From CAWEDP01 sp963807925 (lineage in GTDB: Bacteria > Acidobacteriota > Vicinamibacteria > Vicinamibacterales > CAVVIG01): a stretch of 64,000 nucleotides of DNA. The notes beneath the pieces were generated by a model. The model was not told where the DNA came from. It did not search any database and saw only the letters and a program-made list of their open reading frames with translations. Position numbers and translations under genes: made by a program. The stretch's first letter is position 1. Each line of letters begins with the position of its first letter. The DNA is taken from the NCBI GenBank assembly GCA_963807925.1, contig CAWEDP010000004.1:129632-193631 (forward strand), given 5' to 3'. Shown piece by piece: positions 35,249 to 44,575 of this stretch.

Positions 35249-35330
35249 GATCGCTTCGGCCCGTTCCCGGCGCTCCCAATACGGCGACAGCCCGGCGCGT
35301 CCGGTCGTCGGGGCCGGAAGGACGGCGGGC

Positions 35331-35980
35331 GTGACCTCCACTCGACCGGCGACGGAGACCACCAGGATCACGGTCCTGCTCGTCGACGACCACAGCCTCG
35401 TGAGGCGCGGCTTCCGGCGGCTGCTCGAAGACGACGAGTCGATCGCCGTCGTCGGTGAAGCGGACAATGGCGATGCGGCGATACGGCTCGCGGCCGAGCT
35501 GTCGCCGCAGGTGGTCGTCATGGACTGCGCGATGCCGGGCACGAACGGTCTGACGGCGACGCGCGCGATTGTCGAACGGTCTCCGGAGACCGCCGTCCTG
35601 ATGCTCAGCATGCACGCCGAGGACACGCTCGTGCGCCAGGCGCTCGAGGCGGGCGCGCGCGGGTACGTGCTGAAGAACGCGCTGGATCTCGATCTGGCGA
35701 CGGCGGTCCATCGGGTCGCCGCCGGCGAGCGGGTGCTCGACCCCGGCGTGGCGAAGCCCGGGACGCTCAAGGGCGAGCGCGACCACGGCCTCACCCCGCG
35801 CGAGCTCGAAGTGCTGCGGCTCATCTGCACCGGCCTGTCCAACCGGGAGATCGCGAAGAAGCTGGATCTGAGCGTCAACACGATCGGCGTGCATCGCGCC
35901 AACATCATGAACGCGCTCGGCATCCACAAGACGGCGGAGCTCGTCGTCTACGCCATCCATCACGGGCTGGTGGCGCTGCC

Positions 35981-35984
<4 letters not shown>
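35331..35984 (+). CDS. NarL/FixJ-family response regulator
   Basis: The 217-residue product has an N-terminal receiver domain with the acidic pair in LLVDDHSLVRRG, the phosphorylated Asp65 (VVVMDCAMPGTNG), and the conserved lysine in GYVLKNAL. A LuxR-type helix-turn-helix follows: LTPRELEVLRLICTGLSNRE and SVNTIGVHRANIMNALG. It is the likely partner of the kinase upstream. GAAGGACG precedes the GTG start. The stop overlaps the next start codon by four bases (GTGA), so the CRTAC1-type gene is translationally coupled and may be functionally linked to the signalling pair. Confidence 0.93.
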
Positions 35985-37663
<1,679 letters not shown>

Positions 37664-37954
37664 GGGGGTCTGCGGCCCGACCAAACGGGGACGCCCTCGA
37701 AGTTCATCGAGAGGTCGCCGACGTGCCGGGCACGGCCGGACCGCATCGTACTTCCGGGGTATTGTCGCGTCCCCGCCGCGATTCTTGAACTCTTCCGCCA
37801 TGAATCTCAACGTTATTGCCCGCTGGGGCGCGACGATTGGCGTCGCACCTTCCCCGACTGCGTGGCCATCGGCAGCTACTCGTACCGGTTCGGTGCCCTG
37901 AAGCTTGCAGCGGCACCGGCCCCGATCGTGCCGCCCGGCACACGCCAGGATTAG
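37664..37954 (+). other. Intergenic segment with a possible coding remnant
   Basis: There is no complete gene in the 435 bases between the CRTAC1 gene and the small secreted protein at 38099. One frame ends at TAG 37952-37954 and reads protein-like in its last part (DDWRRTFPDCVAIGSYSYRF, about 37838-37897), without a convincing start codon or family match. It may be the 3' end of a decayed gene. The rest of the gap to 38098 holds the repeat cluster at 37996-38070. Confidence 0.25.
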
Positions 37955-37995
37955 GCTATCTCTCCATGGACGCGCCAGATACAATCCAGAGTCTG

Positions 37996-38070
37996 GTCCG
38001 GCTGAAGCCGGACGCTACCGGGAAGCCGGCTGAAACCGGACGCTACCGGGAAGTCCGGCTGAAGCCGGAC
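37996..38070 (+). repeat. Three tandem copies of an 18-bp palindromic repeat
   Basis: GTCCGGCTGAAGCCGGAC occurs exactly at 37996-38013 and 38053-38070, with a degenerate copy (GCCGGCTGAAACCGGAC) at about 38025-38041. Each is followed by GCTACMGG, giving a unit of about 28-29 bases in tandem. It is the reverse complement of the repeats at 28108-28179. Confidence 0.85.
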
Positions 38071-38098
38071 GCTACAGGGACGTCCGCAGGAGGAGAGC

Positions 38099-38500
38099 AT
38101 GCGACCGGGTTGCGTTCGGTCGGCCATTCTCGTCTCGTGTCTGTCGCTGGCCGCGACAGCCTCGGCGCAGTTCGGACATCCGCTGAAGGGTACCTGGCTC
38201 GGCGACTGGGGCCCCAGCAAAGAGAACCGCAGCCACGTCGTTATCGAGCTTCAGTGGGACGGCAAAGAGTTGAGCGGGACGATCAACCCTGGACCAAACG
38301 GCGTGAAGCTGCAGAAGGCAACCGTGGATCCGGACACGTGGACCGTGCACCTCGAAGGCGAGGGGAAGGATGAGTCCGGCGCCCCCGTCCGGTACGTGAT
38401 CGACGGGAAGGTGGAGAATCTGGGCGCGTATCAGCGGTTCATCACGGGGACGTGGATGGAAGGCTCGAAGAAGGGGGATTTCAAGATCACGCGCAGTTGA
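38099..38500 (+). CDS. Small secreted protein of unknown function
   Basis: The 133-residue product has a signal peptide ending at about residue 23 (AATASAQ). The mature part is beta-rich, with LKGTWLGDWGPSKENRSHVV and GKELSGTINPGPNGVKLQ, and resembles lipocalin-like or avidin-like small barrels. AGGAGGAGAGC before the ATG is a strong ribosome site. I know of no assigned function. It lies directly behind the repeat cluster and is convergent with the secreted-family gene at 38550. Confidence 0.75.
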   Translation: MRPGCVRSAILVSCLSLAATASAQFGHPLKGTWLGDWGPSKENRSHVVIELQWDGKELSGTINPGPNGVKLQKATVDPDTWTVHLEGEGKDESGAPVRYVIDGKVENLGAYQRFITGTWMEGSKKGDFKITRS

Positions 38501-38549
38501 GCGGCAGCGGCGATCTCGCCACCCTCCATCTCACCCGTCACCAGATCCG

Positions 38550-39557
38550 CTATCGAGTGCCGCCGGCGCTCTGCCTTGCGCGCTCGTCCTCGACCCGTGC
38601 GGCCCTGAGGATGTTGGCGATTCCGTAATTCCCCTCGGAGCACGCATACTCGTAGATCGGCGCGCCCATCTTGCGCATCGGGATCAGCGCGCTCCAGGGC
38701 CTCGTCCAGGTCGAGGGATCGTCGACCGTGAACTCGTACTTGATCTCGTCGTCGGCGACGCGCGTGAAGCGCTCCGTCACGTGGAGCTTCTCGCTGGAGC
38801 CGCGGAACGCGGTGCGGTCGGTCAGGTTGGTCGTATCGACAACCAGCGTATTGCCGTCCCAGTGGCCACGGGAATCGCCCATGATCTGTCGAAGGTTCGA
38901 GCTCAGGTGCGGCCGCCCGTCGAGCGGAATGATGCGGGCGCTGTGGATCATCTCGGTGATGACCACGAAGGCGGTCGGTCCCTGCACGATCTGCAGGTTG
39001 GAGTTGTACCCGACCGGCATGAGCGGCGGCACGTCGTTGCCCCACGTGATGCAGCGCTCGGCCAGCGTGCGGTTCTGGATGGCATCCGCCGGATTGCCGC
39101 GCCGCGCGGCGCGCTCGGCCGCCCGCCGCTGCGCCTCGGGTGTCATCGGGGGCAGCCGGCCATCCTTGGGATCGGTGATGAGCGACGTGCGCAGGCTCGT
39201 CACGCCCTTGCCGTAGGGCTCGGTCTGCCAGATCACGTTGTCGTAGTGGATGTCGTCGGCCGCCTGGCTGTTGAACTGCCGCTCGCGCTGCTTCTCGTAT
39301 GCCAGCGCCTCCTCCGGCGTCCAGAACTCCTTGCCGGCGAACTCCGCCGGCCGCTCGAGCGGCGTGTAGGTGGCGTGCGTCCAGTAGCCGGTCAGGTCGG
39401 GCTGACCGTCAGCCGCGCGCGGCGGCGTGTACGGCCTGGCCGATGTGGCGCCGGTCGATTTCCGCGACGCCGTGGAGGTCTGGCCCGACGGCTGGGCCGC
39501 GGCCAGCAGGGCGAGAGCGATTGCCGCCGCCGGAACGCTGAGGACGCGGTGACCCAT
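38550..39557 (-). CDS. Secreted family of unknown function, subtype 1
   Basis: The 335-residue protein has a signal peptide (MGHRVLSVPAAAIALALLAA). Next come DGQPDLTGYWTHATYTPLER, an Arg/Glu-rich helical segment and the signature region IIPLDGRPHL, GHWDGNTLVVDTTN, ERFTRV and TVDDPSTWTRPW. It ends with IYEYACSEGNYGIANIL. The signature is shared with five other genes in the window and this copy is most like that at 61499. The family is widespread in Acidobacteriota but I know of no assigned function; the repeated DGRxH and W-D-G-D/N-T motifs suggest a beta-propeller-like or sugar-binding fold. Start: ATG at 39557 has GGAGGA before it. Confidence 0.8.
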   Translation of the reverse strand: MGHRVLSVPAAAIALALLAAAQPSGQTSTASRKSTGATSARPYTPPRAADGQPDLTGYWTHATYTPLERPAEFAGKEFWTPEEALAYEKQRERQFNSQAADDIHYDNVIWQTEPYGKGVTSLRTSLITDPKDGRLPPMTPEAQRRAAERAARRGNPADAIQNRTLAERCITWGNDVPPLMPVGYNSNLQIVQGPTAFVVITEMIHSARIIPLDGRPHLSSNLRQIMGDSRGHWDGNTLVVDTTNLTDRTAFRGSSEKLHVTERFTRVADDEIKYEFTVDDPSTWTRPWSALIPMRKMGAPIYEYACSEGNYGIANILRAARVEDERARQSAGGTR

Positions 39558-39605
39558 CAGATCCTCCATTGACCGGTCAGAACCGTTCAGAACCGAGGGT
39601 TCCAG

Positions 39606-40598
39606 TCACTTCTTCCCGAAGACCGGCTGACCGAAGTCGTCGGTCAGTCGCATCAGGTACTTGTTGTTCTCCTGGCAGATGTACTCGCTCAGTTCGCCAT
39701 TGGCCCGCCACGGAATGTCCCAGGCAACCGTGAACGGCCTCGTGTAGGCGCCCGGATCGTCGATGAGCGCCTCGTAGTGCAGCGTCCCCTTGTTCGGGCG
39801 CGAATAGCGCTCGACGACGTGCAGTTGATCGGTGTGCGGGTGACCGAAGTAGTCGAGCCACGTCGACTCGTTGAACCCGACAACGTCGACGACCAGCGTG
39901 TCACCGTCCCAGTGGCCAACCGAGTGCCCCAGATAGGTGGGGTTCAGCTGATCCCCTTTCGGGTGCTCGCGCCCGTCCATGTAAATCTCGCGCCAGATGT
40001 GCGTCGCGCCCTCGAAGATCATGAGGATGCGCTTCTGCTCCGGCAGCTGGACGATTTCGGCCGGATACGGCGTCGCCATCAGACGCGGGCCGCCCGGCGG
40101 GAGGCAGTAGCCTTCCGGATCGTACTTGGAGTTGTTTCTGGAGTTGTAGTCGTAGACCGCCGCCGCCCAGGGCTGGAACGGCACCCAGGGCTCCGACTTG
40201 GCGCCGCCACGGCCTCCGCCGCCCGCCGTGCCTTCGCCGCCGCCGAGCGGCGCGCCGGTCGCGCGCCCGCCGGCGGGCGGTCCGCCACGACGGCCGGCCG
40301 GCTGAGGCGCCAGCGACTGGCCGTCGGGACCGATTACACGCATCCCCATGTTGGTGATGTAGGGCACGTTCCAGATGCCCTTCTCACCGGGCACGCGTCC
40401 GAGGTTGATGGTGCCGTCCGGCAGCCTCGGCGACGGCTCGGGCGGGCCCGCCGGCCCGCGGCCCCGGCCGCGCCCCGCTCCCTGACCAGCCGGCTGCTGG
40501 CCAGCAGGCCCCGGTGCCTGAGTCGAGACGAGGGCCACCGACAAGGCCACGGTCGCCAAGGTGGCGGCAGCGAAGCGGCCATTCAGCCGTTGTCCCAC
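39606..40598 (-). CDS. Secreted family of unknown function, subtype 2
   Basis: The 330-residue product has a signal peptide (about residues 1-27). A Gly/Arg/Pro-rich low-complexity region (about residues 28-135) follows, then the conserved part: YDPEGYCLPPGGPRLMATPY, YMDGREHPKGDQLNPTYLGH, GHWDGDTLVVDVVGFNE, HPHTDQLHVVERYSRP and ELSEYICQENNKY. The gene begins with GTG after AGGAGGG. The DUF6152 gene at 40639 lies 40 bases upstream on the same strand, so the two form a pair, and the subtype 1 gene follows 48 bases downstream. It is closest to the copy at 42703. Confidence 0.8.
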   Translation of the reverse strand: MGQRLNGRFAAATLATVALSVALVSTQAPGPAGQQPAGQGAGRGRGRGPAGPPEPSPRLPDGTINLGRVPGEKGIWNVPYITNMGMRVIGPDGQSLAPQPAGRRGGPPAGGRATGAPLGGGEGTAGGGGRGGAKSEPWVPFQPWAAAVYDYNSRNNSKYDPEGYCLPPGGPRLMATPYPAEIVQLPEQKRILMIFEGATHIWREIYMDGREHPKGDQLNPTYLGHSVGHWDGDTLVVDVVGFNESTWLDYFGHPHTDQLHVVERYSRPNKGTLHYEALIDDPGAYTRPFTVAWDIPWRANGELSEYICQENNKYLMRLTDDFGQPVFGKK

Positions 40599-40638
40599 GG
40601 TGAACCCTCCTTCCCGCTCGAACCCGCCGCGGGCCGCC

Positions 40639-41097
40639 TCAGGGATTGGTCGCCTGACTGGACGCGGCGAACAGACGCTGGCCGCCGGCCAAGGTCACGG
40701 ACCGCGCATTCCCGATGTTGCTGCCATCCTTCGCGCGGCTGCCCTCGACGGTGACGACATCCCCGATCTTCATCGAGTTGCGCGTCCATCCCTGGCGCAT
40801 CAGGCCGTTGGGACTGCCCATCTCGAGGCCCCAGTTCGGCACGGCGCTCTTGTCGGCCGGCGAGCACTTCCACGCTGGCTCCTGGCCCCGGCCGGCGGGG
40901 GTGCCTTCGCAGATTTCAGTGACGTCGATGTAGAAGTAGGTGTGCGGGTTCATCCACTCGACCTTGGTCACCGATCCGGTCAGCTTCATCGCCTTCTGCG
41001 CGTCGAACTCTGCGGCGAACGAGTGGTGCGCCATCATCGGCACGCTTGCAGCAAACACGGCAACGGCCCCGATGATCCCTGCGAACTTCATCCTCAT
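40639..41097 (-). CDS. DUF6152 family exported protein
   Basis: The 152-residue product has a signal peptide (MRMKFAGIIGAVAVFAASVP, then MMA) followed directly by the DUF6152 hallmark HHSFAAEFD. EWMNPHTYFYIDV and VVTVEGSRAKDGSNIGNARS follow. Two cysteines in an inserted loop (CEGTPAGRGQEPAWKC) may form a disulfide; this loop is absent from the copy at 32455. It is the first of three minus-strand genes (this, subtype 2, subtype 1) that probably form a transcript. AGGAAAGGAAG precedes the start. A hairpin lies in the leader. Confidence 0.86.
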   Translation of the reverse strand: MRMKFAGIIGAVAVFAASVPMMAHHSFAAEFDAQKAMKLTGSVTKVEWMNPHTYFYIDVTEICEGTPAGRGQEPAWKCSPADKSAVPNWGLEMGSPNGLMRQGWTRNSMKIGDVVTVEGSRAKDGSNIGNARSVTLAGGQRLFAASSQATNP

Positions 41098-41114
41098 GGA
41101 ATCTTCCTTTCCTC

Positions 41115-41134
41115 AAAAGCCGTGCGTGGCTTTT
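41115..41134. terminator. Hairpin with flanking T/A tracts in the leader of the DUF6152 gene
   Basis: AAAAGCC at 41115-41121 and GGCTTTT at 41128-41134 form a perfect 7-bp stem around GTGCGT, with further T residues to 41136. It looks like an intrinsic terminator on either strand. Its place 18 bases before the minus-strand start makes a leader hairpin or attenuator possible. Confidence 0.45.
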
Positions 41135-41136
41135 TT

Positions 41137-41448
41137 CTCGCTACCTGCGGCCGCCAGATTGCAGACCCGGACAGCCCAAACAGGAGGTATTTTCGTCGGT
41201 CGAGCCGGATGATGTCAAATGAAGTTCGCGTCAGAAGTGGTCCCGGCGCGACGGCGGGACCGCCGCCCCGGACACCCGTTCGCCGCCGCCCGTGCGGCAG
41301 GACGTCCTCGCCGGGCTGCGGGCGAGTACCGGTATCCTGTACAGTTCCTGGTTTTCGTTCGCATTTCGTACGAGATCATCTCCGCACGCGTCCGCTTGAC
41401 GTCCCGAGACAGCGAGCGAGGTGCGCCCTGAACCTAAGGAGTCATGAC
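41137..41448. other. Intergenic region between divergent secreted-protein genes
   Basis: The 351 bases between 41097 and 41449 hold the hairpin at 41115 and the ribosome site TAAGGAG just before the cytochrome start. Short open frames here (for example from 41219) have no similarity or ribosome site. The region must contain the promoters of both divergent transcripts but I see no well-matched -35/-10 pair. Confidence 0.4.
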
Positions 41449-42606
41449 ATGAAGCGTTGGTGGCGGCTGGCCATTGCAGGAATGACGGTTGTGTGGGTCG
41501 CAGGGGTCGCGTCAGCCGTCCGGTCGTCGGCTCAGTCCCAGAGCGCGGGAGCTCCTCCGGGGCGGACGGCGGGCGTGGTATTCAAGAACGTCACGACGAG
41601 CTCGTTGAAAGAGCTGCCGGTGGACGATTTCATCGGGGCGATGGGCGTCATCGCCGACGATCTGGGCCTCGACTGCGCAGACTGCCACCCCAACGCCGGC
41701 ACCGATCAAGTGGACTGGGTCGTCGACACGCCCCGCAAGCGGACGGCGCGGCGGATGATCGAGATGGTGGCCGGGATCAACCGCGCCAACTTCGCCGGCG
41801 TCCAGCGCGTGACGTGCTGGACGTGCCATCACGGACGCGACATCCCCGCGACGACGATCTCGCTCGACTCGCTGTACGACACCCCGAACGCCGAGCGAGA
41901 CGACGTCCCGCTGCCCGACCGCACGCAGCCCTCGGCGACGCAGATCCTCGACAGCTACATCGACGCGATCGGCGGCGCCCAGCGGCTGGCGGGGCTCACC
42001 AGTTTCGTCGCCACCGGTTCGAGCGTCGGGTACATGGGACTCGGCGGCAACGGGCAGTTCACGATCTACGCCAGGGCGCCGAATCAGAAGACCACGCTCA
42101 TCACGTTCAAGGATCACCCTGATCGGGGCGAGAGCACGTGGGCCTTCGGCGGCACCTCGGGCTGGATCAAGACGCCGCGTGCGCTGCTCGGCGAGTACGA
42201 GCTGGTCGGCGGCGAGCTGGACGGCGCCAGGTTCGAGGCGCAGCTGGCGTTTCCCGGGCAAATCAAACAGGCACTCACCAACTGGCGTGTCAGCGCCAAG
42301 CAGCCGATCGGCGACACGGACTATGAGGTCGTGCAAGGTACCGGCCCGCGCAATTTCCTGGCGACGCTCTACTTCGATCCGAAGACCCACCTGCTCGTCC
42401 GGATGATCCGCTACAGCCCCTCGCCGGTCGGCCGCATGCCGACGCAAATCGACTTCGGGGACTATCGCGACGTCGGCGACGTCAAGTTTCCGTTCGACTA
42501 CAAGTTTCAGTGGCTGGACGGCCGCTTCTCCGCCAAGATCAGCGAGGTGAAGACCAACGTGCCGATCGACGCGGCGCTCTTCGGCCGGCCGTCAGCGCGC
42601 AAGTAG
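41449..42606 (+). CDS. Diheme c-type cytochrome fused to a LolA-like domain
   Basis: The 385-residue exported protein has an N-terminal signal (about residues 1-29) and two heme c sites, CADCH at residues 76-80 and CWTCH at 123-127. Helices with MGVIADDLGL and RRMIEMVAGI carry possible axial methionines. This half resembles photosynthetic-reaction-centre cytochrome subunits, which in Acidobacteriota occur in non-phototrophs. From about residue 155 a beta-rich domain follows (ILDSYIDAIGGAQRLAGLTS, YFDPKTHLLVRMIRYS, VKFPFDYKFQWLDGR) that resembles LolA-like lipoprotein-sorting domains. The fusion suggests a periplasmic redox protein that binds a hydrophobic ligand; this is inference. TAAGGAG precedes the ATG. 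Confidence 0.85.
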   Translation: MKRWWRLAIAGMTVVWVAGVASAVRSSAQSQSAGAPPGRTAGVVFKNVTTSSLKELPVDDFIGAMGVIADDLGLDCADCHPNAGTDQVDWVVDTPRKRTARRMIEMVAGINRANFAGVQRVTCWTCHHGRDIPATTISLDSLYDTPNAERDDVPLPDRTQPSATQILDSYIDAIGGAQRLAGLTSFVATGSSVGYMGLGGNGQFTIYARAPNQKTTLITFKDHPDRGESTWAFGGTSGWIKTPRALLGEYELVGGELDGARFEAQLAFPGQIKQALTNWRVSAKQPIGDTDYEVVQGTGPRNFLATLYFDPKTHLLVRMIRYSPSPVGRMPTQIDFGDYRDVGDVKFPFDYKFQWLDGRFSAKISEVKTNVPIDAALFGRPSARK

Positions 42607-42702
42607 ATCCGCGTCGCCCATCAGCCGGCGGTTATCGGTCCCGGTCGTCAGCCCGCGTCAAACGCCGGCCGATGGCCGGAACCCGTTGCGGGGAGCAGCC
42701 CA

Positions 42703-43602
42703 ATGAAGCGCGACCACGGATCGATTATCGTCGCGATAGTCGCGGCCGTCCTGGCCGCCATTCCGGCGGCGCGGGCGACCGCCGGTGCGGCGCAGACGCC
42801 GGTCCCCTCGGCGGTCCCGACCGGCCCGGCGCCGCGCCTGCCCAATGGCAGGCCGGACCTGCAGGGGGTCTGGCAGCGCCCGTACGTCCCGGACATGACC
42901 CGCAACGGCCGCGGACAGAAGGGCTATGCGGAGCCTCCCTTCCGCCCCGACGATACGCCGGCCGCACGCGAGGCGCTCCGCAAGCGGGGGGAGGTCCGCG
43001 ACCTGCCGTACACGGCCGAGGGCCTCGAGGAGTGGAAGAAGTACGACATCAACACGCTCAACGATGCGGCAGGCCCCGGCGACTATACCGGCAGCTGCTT
43101 TCCGTTCGGCATGGCGCGGTCGATCAACTCCCCCGACCCGATGCAGATCATGCAGAACGACAAGTACGTCGCGCTCCTGTTCGAGCAGAATTCCTGGTTT
43201 CACATCGTCCCGATCGACGGCCGCGATCACCCGAAGGGCGACCAGCTGAATCCCACCTGGTTCGGCAACTCGGTCGGACGCTGGGACGGCGACACGCTCG
43301 TCATCGACACGATCGGGTTCAACGGATACACGCGGCTCGATACGAACGGCCATCCGCACAGCGATCAGCTTCATCTCACTCAGACGCTGCGCCGCGTGGA
43401 CCTGGGTCACATCGCGCACACGATCACCGTCGACGATCCGAAGTACTACACCAAGCCGTTCACGAACGAACGCGTCTTCGCGCTGATGAACACGGAGATC
43501 CTCGAGTACTCGTGCGAGGAGAACAACCGCAGTCTGTGGGACGGACGGATCAAGCTGTGGCTGCCGCCGTGGGCGAAGGATTCGAAGGGGCTTCGAAAGT
43601 AG
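42703..43602 (+). CDS. Secreted family of unknown function, subtype 2
   Basis: The 299-residue product has a signal peptide (about residues 1-29). It contains RLPNGRPDLQGVWQRPYVPD, a short helical region and the signature DGRDHPKGDQLNPTWFGNSV, GRWDGDTLVIDTIGFNGY, HPHSDQLHLTQTLRRVD, TVDDPKYYTKPF and EILEYSCEENNRS. It matches the copy at 39606 in most of this region but lacks the Gly/Arg/Pro-rich insert. GGGGAGC precedes the start. The gene follows the cytochrome by 96 bases on the same strand, so coexpression is plausible. It ends 13 bases before the convergent lig-type operon. Confidence 0.8.
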   Translation: MKRDHGSIIVAIVAAVLAAIPAARATAGAAQTPVPSAVPTGPAPRLPNGRPDLQGVWQRPYVPDMTRNGRGQKGYAEPPFRPDDTPAAREALRKRGEVRDLPYTAEGLEEWKKYDINTLNDAAGPGDYTGSCFPFGMARSINSPDPMQIMQNDKYVALLFEQNSWFHIVPIDGRDHPKGDQLNPTWFGNSVGRWDGDTLVIDTIGFNGYTRLDTNGHPHSDQLHLTQTLRRVDLGHIAHTITVDDPKYYTKPFTNERVFALMNTEILEYSCEENNRSLWDGRIKLWLPPWAKDSKGLRK

Positions 43603-43615
43603 CCGGCGCCGGGCG

Positions 43616-44575
43616 TCAGTCGGCGGGTTGCCGGGCCGCCGCCGATCGTGCACCGGCCGCTGAGGTGGCCTCCGCTGCCGCCGCATCGCGCAGCTGATCG
43701 ACCGCCCGGACCATCTCCGCGTACGTGGCCGGCCCGCTCGGGCCGAATTGCGACCGCAAATCGAGCCGCGCGGCCCATTCCTGACGCCGCGCGGTCGCTT
43801 CAGCCATCATTGGCTCGACGCCGATGGCGCGCAGCGTCTCGGCCACTTCCCGCATCTCGTGCGCCCGGCGTTCGCCGTGCACGACGACGCGGCCGGTCAT
43901 GTAGTCGGCCAGCTTCCGCCAGTCGATCCCGGGAAAGCTCTCGTCGAGCGACGTCAACACCAGATCGTCGGCCTCGAACCGCGTCGCGCCGAGGACGCAC
44001 TCGACCAGCAGCGCCTCCAGCCCCTTCACGACGATGCTGCGACACATCTTGACGGCGGCCGCGCTGCCGACCTTCGCGGAGGGGCGAAGCGTGTCGAGCC
44101 GCATGCCGAACGGTGCCATCGCCTCGGCGAACGCGCCCGCACCGGGACCGTTGATCAGCATCGGCACGCGGTGCCCGTACGGCAGCACAGGCGCCATCAC
44201 GGCGACTTCGACGAACGCCGCGCCGCTCGGCGTCACGACGCCGGCAATCGCCTCCTTGAGCCCGGGCGACACCGAGTTCAGGTCGGCGTAGAGATGACGC
44301 GCCTCGAGAAACGGGAACGTCTGCCTGGCCGCCTCCAGCGCGGCGCTCGACGTGACGGTCGAGAAGAGCACATCGCTCGCGCGCGCCAGCTCGACCGACG
44401 AAGCAACGATCGTCGCACCGCTTCGAGCCGCGCCCTCCCGGATCCGCGGCCCGGACGCGGCATCCTCCGCGTTGATGTCGTAGGCGAACAGCGCGGCGGC
44501 CCCGGCCGATCGCAGGCCGGCCGCGATCGTGGACCCGGCTTCCCCGAACCCGATGAATCCGATGGCGGGAATCAA
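43616..44575 (-). CDS. NAD(P)-dependent oxidoreductase, 6-phosphogluconate-dehydrogenase-like (DUF1932)
   Basis: The 319-residue product starts MIPAIGFIGFGEAGSTIAAG, a Rossmann motif. YDINAEDAASGPRIREGAAR, LYADLNSVSPGLKEAIAG and an all-helical C-terminal domain with SAAAVKMCRSIVVKGLEALL follow. The lysine in AVKMCRS corresponds to the conserved catalytic lysine of beta-hydroxyacid dehydrogenases. I infer the TTG start at 44575 because it overlaps the stop of the MFS gene by four bases and begins the Rossmann fold. It is the last gene of the lig-type operon. It may oxidise a hydroxy-acid intermediate, but the substrate is unknown and no established step of this pathway requires it. Confidence 0.82.
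   Translation of the reverse strand: MIPAIGFIGFGEAGSTIAAGLRSAGAAALFAYDINAEDAASGPRIREGAARSGATIVASSVELARASDVLFSTVTSSAALEAARQTFPFLEARHLYADLNSVSPGLKEAIAGVVTPSGAAFVEVAVMAPVLPYGHRVPMLINGPGAGAFAEAMAPFGMRLDTLRPSAKVGSAAAVKMCRSIVVKGLEALLVECVLGATRFEADDLVLTSLDESFPGIDWRKLADYMTGRVVVHGERRAHEMREVAETLRAIGVEPMMAEATARRQEWAARLDLRSQFGPSGPATYAEMVRAVDQLRDAAAAEATSAAGARSAAARQPAD

Noticed and set aside
41219..41431. Open frame of 70 codons before the cytochrome gene
   Set aside because: No ribosome site, Arg-rich composition and no similarity; treated as intergenic.
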